From Mesorhizobium sp. B2-7-2 (GTDB lineage Bacteria; Pseudomonadota; Alphaproteobacteria; Rhizobiales; Rhizobiaceae): a DNA stretch of 64,000 bases. Within the stretch, counting starts at the first letter, position 1. Each line of letters begins with the position of its first letter. Below are positions 24,998-33,622 of this stretch, piece after piece. A model generated the notes under the pieces. It did not search any database. It had not been told where the DNA came from and saw nothing but the letters and a program-made list of their open reading frames with translations. Location: contig NZ_VFTZ01000007.1 of the NCBI RefSeq assembly GCF_006440775.1, forward strand, positions 220,796 to 284,795. The letters are read 5' to 3'. The position numbers and the translations under genes were made by a program.

Positions 24998-27900
24998 CTA
25001 TTCCGCAGCCAAGGCCAGTTGCGGTCTTTCGATGCCTTCGACCTTCTCCGGCTCGGGCGCCTGCTCGTCGGTCTTGGCCTTCTTCGGCGCGCGGCCGAAG
25101 AACAGGGCGTAGCCGGCCGGCAGCACCAGGATGGTGAGCACGGTGGCGACGAGGATGCCGCCCATCATGGCGTAGGCCAGCGGCCCCCAGAAGACACCGC
25201 GCGAGATCGGGATCAGCGCCAGGACCGCGGTCAGCGCCGTCAGCATGATCGGCCGGAAGCGGCGCACGGCTGCACCTACGATCGCTTCCGATCGCTCCAT
25301 ACCGGCAGCGATATCCTGGTCTATCTGGTCCACCAGGATGATCGAGTTGCGCATGATGATGCCGAGCAGCGCGATGACGCCGAGTATGGCGACGAAGCCG
25401 AACGGCGCGCCGCTGATCAGCAGCGCCGCTGCGGCGCCGATGATGCCGAGCGGGCCGGTGGCCAGCACCAGCATCGACTTGCCGAAATGCTGCAGCTGGA
25501 CCATCAGGAGCACGACGATGACGGCGAGCATGATCGGCGCCTTGGCGGCGATCGAGGCCTGGCTTTCGGCCGAATCCTCGGCGCCGCCCTGGATCTCGAC
25601 CTTGTAGCCCGGAGCGAGACCGGCGCGCAGGTCCTTCATGTCGTTGTACATCTTGGTGACGACGTCGTTCGACTGCACGCCGTCCGGCAGCGTGGCGCGC
25701 ACGCTGATCGTCGGCAGGCGGTCGCGCCGCCATTCGACGCCCTGCTCCATCACCGGCACGACCTTGGCCACTTGCGAGAGCGGCACCGAGCCGCCGAAGT
25801 CGGTCGGGATATAGACCGAGTCGACTGAAGAGAGCAGGTGACGGGTCGCCTCCGGCTCGCGGGCGACGATCGAGACCGTCTCCTCGCCGTCGCGGAAGTC
25901 GTCGAGCGGCGCGCCGGACATGGTGGCCTGCAGCATCTGGCGGATGCGCTGCGAGGTGACGCCAAGCGCCCGGGCTCGATCCTGATCGATCACCAGCTTC
26001 ATCGCCGGCACCGGTTCCAGCCAGTCGTCATGGATGGCGCCGAGCAGCGGATTGGCCTGGAACCTCGCCTTCACCTCGTCGGCGATACGGCGCACCTCCT
26101 TGCGGTCCGGGCCCATGACGCGCATCTGCACAGGCCAGCCGGTCGGCGGACCGAGGAAGAGGCGGTCGACCTTGGCGCGAATCGAGGGGAAGTCCTGCGC
26201 CAGGATCTTGCGCATCTTGACGATCAGCCGCTCGCGCGCCGGCTCGTCCTTGGCCATGACCAGCAGCTGGGCGAAATTCGGGTTACGGAGCTGCTGGTCG
26301 AGCGGCAGGAAGAAGCGCGGCGCGCCTTCGCCGATATAGGTGGCGATGAAGCGCTTGTCCGGATCGTCCGCCATCTTGCCTTCAAACGACCTGGCCTGGT
26401 TTTCGACATCCTTGATCGAGGTGCCTTCCGGCAGCCACAGGTCGACCAGGATTTCCGGGCGCGAGGATTGCGGAAAGAAGTTCTGCGGGATGAACTGGAA
26501 GGCCCACAGGCTGGTGGCGAAGGTAACCAGCGTCATCACCAGAACGATGATGCGGTGGCGCACGGCCCAGGTGACCGTCGCCCGCAGGCGGCGGTAGAAG
26601 CCGGTATCGAAGACATCGTGATGAGTGCCGGCATGCTTGCGCTGCTTGAGGATCATGTAGCCCAGCCATGGCGTGAAATAGACCGCGACGAACCACGACA
26701 CGACCAGCGCGATGCCGACGACATAGAACAGCGTGCGCACATATTCACCGGCGGTGGAGGCGGCGAAGCCGACCGGGATGAAGCCGGCCGTGGTGATCAG
26801 CGTGCCGGTCAGCATCGGGAAGGCGGTCGAGGTGTAGGCGAAGCTCGCCGCCTCGATCTTGACCAGCCCCTCCTCCAGCTTTCGCTCCATCATCTCGACG
26901 ACGATCATGGCGTCGTCGACCAAAAGGCCGAGCGCAATGATGAGCGCGCCGAGCGAGATGCGCTGCAGGTCGATGCCGATCTCGTACATGATGGCGAAGG
27001 TGGCGGCCAAGACGAGCGGGATGGCGATGGCGATCACCAGGCCCGAGCGCCAACCGATCGACAGCAGCGAGACTGCAAGCACGATCAGCAGCGCCTCGCC
27101 GAGCGCCTCCATGAACTCGCTCACCGCGTCCTTGACGACCTGGGGCTGGTCGGAGATCTGATCGACCGACACGCCGTAGGGCAGCCCTGCCTCGAAGCGC
27201 TGATAGGTCGCCTCGACAGCCGTGCCGACGTCCCTGACGTTAAAACCCTTGGCCATGACGACGCCGAGCTGGACGCTCTGATGGCCGTTGAAGAGGTATT
27301 TGTTGTCGTAAGGATCCTGGAGGCCGGAAGAGACCGTGGCGATGTCGCCGAGGCGCGTCACCTGGTTGCCCGAGCGCAGCCTCAGCTCGCGGATATCCGC
27401 GGCCTTGGTGACATCGCCCTCGACCGAGATGCGCACCGAGCGCAAGCCGGTGTCGACCGAGCCCGCCGGATCCACGGCGTTCTGCCCTTTCACGGCGTTC
27501 TGCAGGTCGAGGATGGTCAGGCCGCGCTCGGCCAACGCCTTGGACGAGACGTCGATATAGATCTTCTCAGGCTGGTCGCCGATGATGACGGCCTTCTCGA
27601 CGCCCGGCGTCGTCAACAACATGTCGCGCGCCTGGATGGCGAACTTCTTCAGCTCCGGATAGGTGAAGCCGTCGCCGCTGATCGAATGCAGCGTGATGAA
27701 GGTGTCGCCGAACTCGTCGTTGAAATAGGGGCCGAGCAGGCCCTGCGGCAATTCATTGGAGATGTCGCCGACCTTCTTGCGCACCTGGTAGAAGGCGTCC
27801 TTCACTTCCTCGGTGTTGGTGTCGCCCTTGACCTGCAAGGTGATGATGGCGCTGCCGGCGCGGGTGTAGGAACGGACGAAATCGAGATGCGGCGTTTCCT

Positions 27901-28150
27901 GCAGCTTGCGCTCGATCTTGTTGACGACCTGATCCTCCATGTCCTGGATCGAGGCGCCGGGCCAGATCGCCTGCACCACCATGACGCGGAAGGTGAAGTC
28001 GGGGTCTTCCTTCTGGCCCATGCGCATCAGGCCGAGCGCGCCGGCAAGAATGATCAGCCCGAACAGGAATCGCGCGATGCTTGGATGTCCGATCGCCCAA
28101 CGCGAAAGATTGAAGGGCCGCTTTTCAGTGCTGCTGTCGCTGGTGGTCAT
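24998..28150 (-). CDS. RND-family efflux transporter, inner-membrane pump
   Basis: A 1050-residue resistance-nodulation-division pump of the hydrophobic/amphiphilic efflux branch. Twelve spans with two large periplasmic loops are expected. GLLVDDAMIVVEMMERKLEE near residue 415 has the paired aspartates of the proton relay. SRGVFWGPLAYAMMGGILVA and ILVLPAGYALFFGRAPKKAK end the protein. The ATG at 28150 follows GGAAG. It is the last gene of a leftward operon tetR, fusion protein, pump. No outer-membrane TolC partner is in the window. Confidence 0.9.
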   Translation of the reverse strand: MTTSDSSTEKRPFNLSRWAIGHPSIARFLFGLIILAGALGLMRMGQKEDPDFTFRVMVVQAIWPGASIQDMEDQVVNKIERKLQETPHLDFVRSYTRAGSAIITLQVKGDTNTEEVKDAFYQVRKKVGDISNELPQGLLGPYFNDEFGDTFITLHSISGDGFTYPELKKFAIQARDMLLTTPGVEKAVIIGDQPEKIYIDVSSKALAERGLTILDLQNAVKGQNAVDPAGSVDTGLRSVRISVEGDVTKAADIRELRLRSGNQVTRLGDIATVSSGLQDPYDNKYLFNGHQSVQLGVVMAKGFNVRDVGTAVEATYQRFEAGLPYGVSVDQISDQPQVVKDAVSEFMEALGEALLIVLAVSLLSIGWRSGLVIAIAIPLVLAATFAIMYEIGIDLQRISLGALIIALGLLVDDAMIVVEMMERKLEEGLVKIEAASFAYTSTAFPMLTGTLITTAGFIPVGFAASTAGEYVRTLFYVVGIALVVSWFVAVYFTPWLGYMILKQRKHAGTHHDVFDTGFYRRLRATVTWAVRHRIIVLVMTLVTFATSLWAFQFIPQNFFPQSSRPEILVDLWLPEGTSIKDVENQARSFEGKMADDPDKRFIATYIGEGAPRFFLPLDQQLRNPNFAQLLVMAKDEPARERLIVKMRKILAQDFPSIRAKVDRLFLGPPTGWPVQMRVMGPDRKEVRRIADEVKARFQANPLLGAIHDDWLEPVPAMKLVIDQDRARALGVTSQRIRQMLQATMSGAPLDDFRDGEETVSIVAREPEATRHLLSSVDSVYIPTDFGGSVPLSQVAKVVPVMEQGVEWRRDRLPTISVRATLPDGVQSNDVVTKMYNDMKDLRAGLAPGYKVEIQGGAEDSAESQASIAAKAPIMLAVIVVLLMVQLQHFGKSMLVLATGPLGIIGAAAALLISGAPFGFVAILGVIALLGIIMRNSIILVDQIDQDIAAGMERSEAIVGAAVRRFRPIMLTALTAVLALIPISRGVFWGPLAYAMMGGILVATVLTILVLPAGYALFFGRAPKKAKTDEQAPEPEKVEGIERPQLALAAE

Positions 28151-28414
28151 GGCACACTTCCAGTCCAATTGATCGGCAAGGCACGCCCGCTCGGCATGCC
28201 GCTTCCAGTTCGGTGGGCTTCCGGGCGGCGAGACCCCTCAAGCGGAGAGAGACTCGCAAATCGCGCTTGACGCGGCACTGCTGCGGGGGAGCCAACATGC
28301 CGGCATCTCACGATCGGGGCGTTCGCCGCCCGGAACCCATGCTTTCCCCGGCTCGCGGCGCAGGCAGCGAGAGCGGGAAAGGCGTTCGTTACGCCTGACT
28401 TCAGGTTTTAGTCC
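28151..28414. other. Gap between pump and fusion-protein genes, no gene seen
   Basis: With the adjoining repeat (28415-28465) this forms a 313-base gap inside an otherwise simple efflux operon. No supported coding frame, terminator or promoter was recognised. The length leaves room for a separate pump promoter. Confidence 0.5.
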
Positions 28415-28465
28415 GATGCATGTCGTTGTCCCAAAACCGCTTCGCACTTTTGGGCGACAAGCATC
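28415..28465. repeat. Intergenic palindromic repeat, family A
   Basis: GATGCATGTCG and CGACAAGCATC arms around CCCAAAACCGCTTCGCACTT. It abuts the fusion-protein stop codon, sharing two bases with it, so it would form a 3' stem for that coding region. Confidence 0.75.
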
Positions 28466-29627
28466 AGTGCAGGCTGCTGGTGGTCGCGACGTCGTCCTCC
28501 GCCGAGGCGGATTGCTGGACGTCGCTTGCAAGCTTGACCTTCAGGTTCTCGGTCATGAACTGTGTGCCGGCCGCCACCACGATGTCGCCCTGTTTGAGGC
28601 CGTCCGCCACGGCGACACCGTCGGCGGTGAAGTTGGCGACCTTGATCGAGCGCGGATGGACTGTGTCGGAGGCGCGGTCGACCGTCCAGACGATCTGCTT
28701 GCCGTCCTTCTCGGTCATCGCGGTCAGCGGGATCGACACGAGCTGCGCCTTGCTGCCGACGGTTGCCTCGACATTGGCCGTCATGCCGAGCAGCACGCGC
28801 GGATCGTTGGGCAGCGAAACCCGGACAGCGAAGGTACGCGACTGCGGATCGGCGCTGCCGGCGACCTCGCGGACCTTGCCGTTAAGCGTCAGCCCTTCGT
28901 CCGACCAGAAGCTCGCCTTGACTTCCTTGCCGGGCTTGAACCCTGCAATATCCATCTCCGGCACCGCGATCGAAACTTCCTTCTCGCCGTCCACCGCGAC
29001 CGTCATGACCGGCGTGCCGGCGCCGACCACCTGGCCGACATCGGCGGAGATGGCGGTGACGATGCCGGCCTGACTGGCCTTGAGATCGGTGTAGTGGACC
29101 TGGTTCTGCGCCTGGGCCAGCGTCGAGCGGGCGGCATCGCGCGTCGCCACGGCCTGGTCGTAGGCCAGCCGCGCCTGATCGAGCTGCGACTTCGGCGCGA
29201 AGTTCTTGGCATAGAGCTGCTCGGCGCGCTTCCTGGCGAGATCGACGGTTTCGACCTGGCGTTCGGCGGCGTCTAGGCTGGCCCGCGCGCTCTTCACCGA
29301 CAGCTCGTAGTCGGACGGGTCGACGCGGGCGAGCACGTCGCCTTCATTCACATGCTGGCCGATATCGACCAGACGCTCGGTGACCTTGCCGGCGATGCGA
29401 AAGCCGAGGTTCATCTCGGTGCGGGCGCGCACCGAACCGGAATAGTCGAGCTGGCGGGTGGTCTGCGCCTCGCCGATCTCGACGACCTTGACCGGCCGGA
29501 CGACTTCCTGAACGACCTCGGCCTTTTCCTGGCTGCAGCCGGCAAGGGCAAGCGCGGCGACGACGATGCCGATGGCGGGGAGGCCGGCGGCCGGCAGCCT
29601 GCGGAGGATGGAACTGGGCAAAGACAC
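28464..29627 (-). CDS. RND efflux membrane-fusion lipoprotein
   Basis: A 387-residue HlyD/AcrA-type periplasmic adaptor. The signal region ends in the lipobox LALAGC with Cys31 as lipid attachment site. A biotinyl-lipoyl-like domain, an alpha-hairpin (RASLDAAERQVETVDLARKR) and a beta-barrel follow in family order. GTG at 29627 is chosen because GGGAG lies upstream and it gives a proper signal peptide; no good ATG is available. It lies 56 bases after tetR. Confidence 0.87.
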   Translation of the reverse strand: MSLPSSILRRLPAAGLPAIGIVVAALALAGCSQEKAEVVQEVVRPVKVVEIGEAQTTRQLDYSGSVRARTEMNLGFRIAGKVTERLVDIGQHVNEGDVLARVDPSDYELSVKSARASLDAAERQVETVDLARKRAEQLYAKNFAPKSQLDQARLAYDQAVATRDAARSTLAQAQNQVHYTDLKASQAGIVTAISADVGQVVGAGTPVMTVAVDGEKEVSIAVPEMDIAGFKPGKEVKASFWSDEGLTLNGKVREVAGSADPQSRTFAVRVSLPNDPRVLLGMTANVEATVGSKAQLVSIPLTAMTEKDGKQIVWTVDRASDTVHPRSIKVANFTADGVAVADGLKQGDIVVAAGTQFMTENLKVKLASDVQQSASAEDDVATTSSLH

Positions 29628-29683
29628 TTTATTAGCACTCCCGAACTGGAGATGATCTGTCGACCGCACGCGGCGGACGGCTT

Positions 29684-30289
29684 CTATTTCAAGGCTCTGA
29701 TGGCGTAGTCGATAAGTTCGTCGGGCATTGCCCGGTTGGTCTTGGCAAGGCACTGCGCCACCATCTGCGGGTGGCACAGAATGACGGTGGCGGCGCCGAA
29801 GCAGCGCGCGGCGGTTTCAGGATCCTGCTGCCTGAACTCGCCTGCCTCGATGCCCTCGCGGATCACCTCGGCGAACAGGTCGTGGATACTGTTGACATGC
29901 TTGTCGATGACGGACCAGTCGCGCTCCAGCGCGACGATGACCATCTCATGCACCTTATGCTCGTCCAGCATGGTCTCGAGCGTCATCTTGTACTGGGCAT
30001 GAATATAGCGGCTCAGTCGCTCCTCGGCGCTGATCGGGAGGTGCATGATCTCATAGGCCATGTTGTAGCTGGCGCCGAGCATGCGGCCGCAGACGGCCTG
30101 GTGGATTTCGACCTTGGAGGCAAAGAAGCGGTAGATGTTGGCGGGCGACATGCCGAGCTCGCGAGCGATATCGGCAACATTGGTTTTACCGTAGCCATAG
30201 TGGCGGAACAGGCGCTCGGCGCAGTCGAGAATGCGGGTCACATTCTCCTGTCTGGCGGGGTCTGCCACGATGTTGGCGGCTTCTGACAT
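29684..30289 (-). CDS. TetR/AcrR-family repressor of the efflux operon
   Basis: A 201-residue regulator. The N-terminal helix-turn-helix (LDCAERLFRHYGYGKTNVAD, ELGMSPANIYRFFASK) is typical; the C-terminal part is helical and should bind the pump substrate or inducer. First gene of the operon, with a candidate operator directly upstream at 30312-30336. The ATG at 30289 is preferred to an upstream TTG. Confidence 0.88.
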   Translation of the reverse strand: MSEAANIVADPARQENVTRILDCAERLFRHYGYGKTNVADIARELGMSPANIYRFFASKVEIHQAVCGRMLGASYNMAYEIMHLPISAEERLSRYIHAQYKMTLETMLDEHKVHEMVIVALERDWSVIDKHVNSIHDLFAEVIREGIEAGEFRQQDPETAARCFGAATVILCHPQMVAQCLAKTNRAMPDELIDYAIRALK

Positions 30290-30311
30290 AGCGCTTTCGT
30301 TTTGATGAGTG

Positions 30312-30336
30312 ACGAATTTCAATTTTCATCATTCGT
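30312..30336. promoter_or_regulatory. Candidate TetR operator upstream of the efflux operon
   Basis: ACGAAT-N13-ATTCGT inverted repeat in an AT-rich patch 23 bases upstream of tetR. Position and symmetry fit autorepression. Confidence 0.5.
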
Positions 30337-30451
30337 AAAATGAAAGCGGCGATGAGTCAACGCGAAATCGACGTACGCGTACAATTTGGTGACAGATGGT
30401 GACAGGAACAAGCATGCGATGAGCGATGTTGGCGGTTGCATACTGCGGCTG

Positions 30452-30683
30452 TGACGTCGTTATCCACGGGCGAAGCAACGAGCGAAGCGACGCGCGCAGA
30501 CCCGAGGATCCATTCCGTGGCATTTGCCGAAGAACGAAGCCGGATCAATAAGTTATGCTGATATCCGCCTAACATTCGCTGACGGCTATTCTCGACCCGT
30601 TGGAGCACGGCCGCATGGTCACGGAATGGATCCTAGGGTCTCCGCGACGTCGCTTCGCGACTGCTCCACCCTAGGATGACGGC
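30452..30683. repeat. Intergenic repeat, family C (copy 2)
   Basis: GGGCGAAGCAACGAGCGAAGC and ACGCGCGCAGACCCGAGGATCC at the left, CACGGAATGGATCCTAGGGTC and CCACCCTAGGATGACGGCC at the right. The ends are partly complementary. It fills most of the 439-base gap between tetR and the acyl-CoA synthetase gene; 30337-30451 holds nothing else I recognise. Confidence 0.7.
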
Positions 30684-30728
30684 CTCACAGGTGCCGGCGA
30701 AAATTGTCGGAGTCCTGGGGGGCTGCGC

Positions 30729-32369
30729 TCACACCCCCTTCGCCATCTCCCGTAGCCGGAACTTCTGGATCTTCCCCGTCGACGTCTTCGGGATTTCGGC
30801 AAACACCACCGCCTTCGGCACCTTGAAGCGCGCCAGCAGCCCTCGGCAGTGCTCGATGATCTCGGCCTCGGTCGCGGTCTTGCCGGGCTTCAGCTCGACA
30901 TAGGCGACCGGGACCTCGCCCCATTTGTCATCCGCGCGGGCGACCACGCCGCAGGAGGCAACCGACGGATGCCTGTAGAGCGCGTCCTCGACCTCGATGG
31001 ACGAGATGTTCTCGCCGCCCGAGATGATGATGTCCTTCGAGCGGTCCTTCAACTGGATGTAGCCGTCCGGGTGCATGACGCCGAGATCGCCGGAATGGAA
31101 CCAGCCGCCGGCGAAGGCCTCGTCGGTGGCCTTGCGGTTCTTCAGATAGCCTTTCATGACGATGTTGCCGCGGAACATGACCTCGCCGATGGTCTCGCCG
31201 TCGGCCGGCGTCTCCGCCATCGTCCCGGGATCCATCACCGCAAGACCTTCGAGCGCGGCATAGCGCACGCCCTGGCGCGCTTTCTTCTGCGTCCTCGGTC
31301 CCTTCTCCAGCGCGTCCCACTCATAGTGCCATTCGTTGACGACGGCCGGGCCGTAGGTTTCGGTCAACCCATAGAGATGGGTGACGGCAAAGCCGGCATC
31401 GGCCATGCCGGACAGCACGGCCTCCGGCGGGGGCGCTGCGGCGGTGTTGAAGGTGACGGTCTGCGCGAACTGCCGCTTGTCCTCGTCCTTGGCATTAATT
31501 AGCACCGACATGACGATCGGCGCGCCGCACAGATGCGTGACGCCGTGGTCGGCGATGGCGTCGTATATCGGCTTCGCCCGCACCCAGCGCAGGCAGACAT
31601 GGGTGCCGGCCTGCACGGCCAAAGTCCAGGGGAAGCACCAGCCGTTGCAGTGGAACATCGGCAGCGTCCAGAGATAGACCGCGTGCTTGGCCATGCCGGC
31701 ATGGATGGTGTTGGTATAGGCCATAAGTGCTGCGCCGCGATGGTGATAGACGACGCCCTTCGGATTGCCCGTGGTGCCGGAGGTGTAGTTGAGCGAGATG
31801 GCGTCCCACTCGTCATCGGGCATCAACCAGGCGAAGGTCTCGTCGCCAGCGGCGACGAACTCCTCGTAATCAGCTGAGCCGATCCGTTCGCCCTTCGGAT
31901 AGGGCGCGTCGGCGGCATAGTCCGGATCGTCATAGTCGATGACCAATGGCTTCACCTTGGCCAAGGCCAGCGCGTCCTTGACGACACCCGAGAACTCGCG
32001 GTCGACGATCAGCACCTTGCTGTCGGCATGGTCGAGCTGGAACGCGATGACGGCGGCGTCGAGGCGGGTGTTCAGCGAATGAAGAACCGCCTTCGTCATC
32101 GGCACGCCGAAATGGGCTTCCAGCATCGGCGGCGTGTTGGACAACATCACCGTCACGGTATCGCCCTTGCCGATGCCACGTTTCGCAAGCGCCGAAGCGA
32201 GCTTCAGCGAGCGGCGCCAAAAGTCGCGATAGGTGATGCGCTGGTTGCCATGAATGATGGCGACATGGTCTGGATAGGTCTTGGCCGCGCGCTCAAGATA
32301 GGTGAGCGGCGTCAGCGGCTGGTGGTTGGCAGCGTTCCTGTCGAGATCCTGTTCGTAGGGATTGGACAT
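30729..32369 (-). CDS. Acyl-CoA synthetase (AMP-forming)
   Basis: A 546-residue adenylate-forming ligase that activates a carboxylic acid to its CoA ester. Motifs include LNYTSGTTGNPKGVVYHHRG (P-loop), LYGLTETYGP, GWFHSGDLGVMHPDGYIQLK and the catalytic-lysine region TSTGKIQKFRLREMAKG. It resembles medium-chain and DmdB-type (methylmercaptopropionate) ligases; the substrate cannot be chosen from sequence. Single gene, facing away from the SorC regulator. Confidence 0.87.
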   Translation of the reverse strand: MSNPYEQDLDRNAANHQPLTPLTYLERAAKTYPDHVAIIHGNQRITYRDFWRRSLKLASALAKRGIGKGDTVTVMLSNTPPMLEAHFGVPMTKAVLHSLNTRLDAAVIAFQLDHADSKVLIVDREFSGVVKDALALAKVKPLVIDYDDPDYAADAPYPKGERIGSADYEEFVAAGDETFAWLMPDDEWDAISLNYTSGTTGNPKGVVYHHRGAALMAYTNTIHAGMAKHAVYLWTLPMFHCNGWCFPWTLAVQAGTHVCLRWVRAKPIYDAIADHGVTHLCGAPIVMSVLINAKDEDKRQFAQTVTFNTAAAPPPEAVLSGMADAGFAVTHLYGLTETYGPAVVNEWHYEWDALEKGPRTQKKARQGVRYAALEGLAVMDPGTMAETPADGETIGEVMFRGNIVMKGYLKNRKATDEAFAGGWFHSGDLGVMHPDGYIQLKDRSKDIIISGGENISSIEVEDALYRHPSVASCGVVARADDKWGEVPVAYVELKPGKTATEAEIIEHCRGLLARFKVPKAVVFAEIPKTSTGKIQKFRLREMAKGV

Positions 32370-32573
32370 CCCGCTCTCCCCGATGTTCTTTTCGAGCTTT
32401 CTAACCTTAGGCCCGCCGTCACGCTATCCCCCTGCCGCGGCTGAAAATGCTATGCTGCGCCGGCTTGATGGAATGGCGATCCGGATTGGGCCGCGCCGCG
32501 AGACGATCGCCTCTCGCGCATGCAAATTTGACTTTTGTCGAGAGCCGTGACTAATGTCATCCGAGGAGGCGGC

Positions 32574-33539
32574 ATGGCGATCAGACCGGCAGAACAGCTC
32601 ATCCACAAGGCCGCCTGGCTTTACTATGCGCATGGCCTGCGTCAGGACGAAGTGGCGAGCCAGCTCAACATTTCTCGCGCCTCGGTCGCCATGTATCTGC
32701 GCAAGGCGCGCGAGACCGGCATCGTCAACATCTCGACCTCGACCCAGCTCTTCACCGACGACGTCATGGCGCGCAAGGTTGAAGACGCCTTCGGGCTCGA
32801 CGCCGTCTGGATCGCGCCGGAAAATGCTTACCTCGCCGATCCCTCGACCGATATCGCCGTGCTTGCGGCGAGCGTCTTTCTCGAGCTGGTAAAAAAAGGC
32901 GACCGCATCGGCGTCGCCTGGGGCCGCACCGTCTACACCATTGCCGACATCATGTCCTATGCCGACCTGCAGGACGTCACCGTGGTGCAGCTCTGCGGCA
33001 ATCTCGGTGCGCCCTATTCCTACCGGCCCGACCAGTGCACGATGGAGATCGCGCGACGGCTGAATGCCAAGGGCCTCAACTTCTACGCCCCGCTGGTTCT
33101 GTCGACGGAAGGCCTGGCGCAAGGTTTGCGCGCCGAGCCGGTGATCCGCGACCAGCTGGCCGGCATCGCCGATTGCGATCTGGCGCTTTATTCGGTAGGC
33201 GCGGTCGACGCCGACAGCCATCTGGTGAAATGCGGCGCGCTGTCGCCGGCCGAGATGGAAGCGTTGCGCAGCCAAGGTGCCGCCGGCGTCATCGCCGGAC
33301 AGATCATCGACACCAGGGGCGAAGTGCTCGACTGCAGCTACAACAGGCGCGTCATTTCCGCCGAGCTCGCCTCGCTGCGCGCCATCGAGAAGCGACTGAT
33401 GGTGGTGCAGGAAGACACCAAGTTCGAGCCGCTGCTTGCAGCCATCGCCGGCGGGCTGTGCACGCATCTGGTGGTCGGCGCGCATATGGCCGAGCGCCTG
33501 CTCCAGCACGCCGGCGCGGCAACGAAAAAGGCCTCGTAG
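32574..33539 (+). CDS. SorC/DeoR-type sugar-responsive regulator
   Basis: A 321-residue regulator with an N-terminal helix-turn-helix (HGLRQDEVASQLNISRASVA) and a phosphosugar-binding SorC C-terminal domain (RIGVAWGRTVYTIADIM, VQLCGNLGAPYSYRPDQC). GAGGAGGC precedes the ATG at 32574. The next gene downstream encodes an aldolase/dehydrogenase, the probable target. Confidence 0.87.
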   Translation: MAIRPAEQLIHKAAWLYYAHGLRQDEVASQLNISRASVAMYLRKARETGIVNISTSTQLFTDDVMARKVEDAFGLDAVWIAPENAYLADPSTDIAVLAASVFLELVKKGDRIGVAWGRTVYTIADIMSYADLQDVTVVQLCGNLGAPYSYRPDQCTMEIARRLNAKGLNFYAPLVLSTEGLAQGLRAEPVIRDQLAGIADCDLALYSVGAVDADSHLVKCGALSPAEMEALRSQGAAGVIAGQIIDTRGEVLDCSYNRRVISAELASLRAIEKRLMVVQEDTKFEPLLAAIAGGLCTHLVVGAHMAERLLQHAGAATKKAS

Positions 33540-33622
33540 AAAACCACCCTCGCCGCTTCTGTCATCACGACGTCGCGGCCTTCTGTTCATGAGCAAGAAA
33601 AGACGGAATCGGACGGATCGAC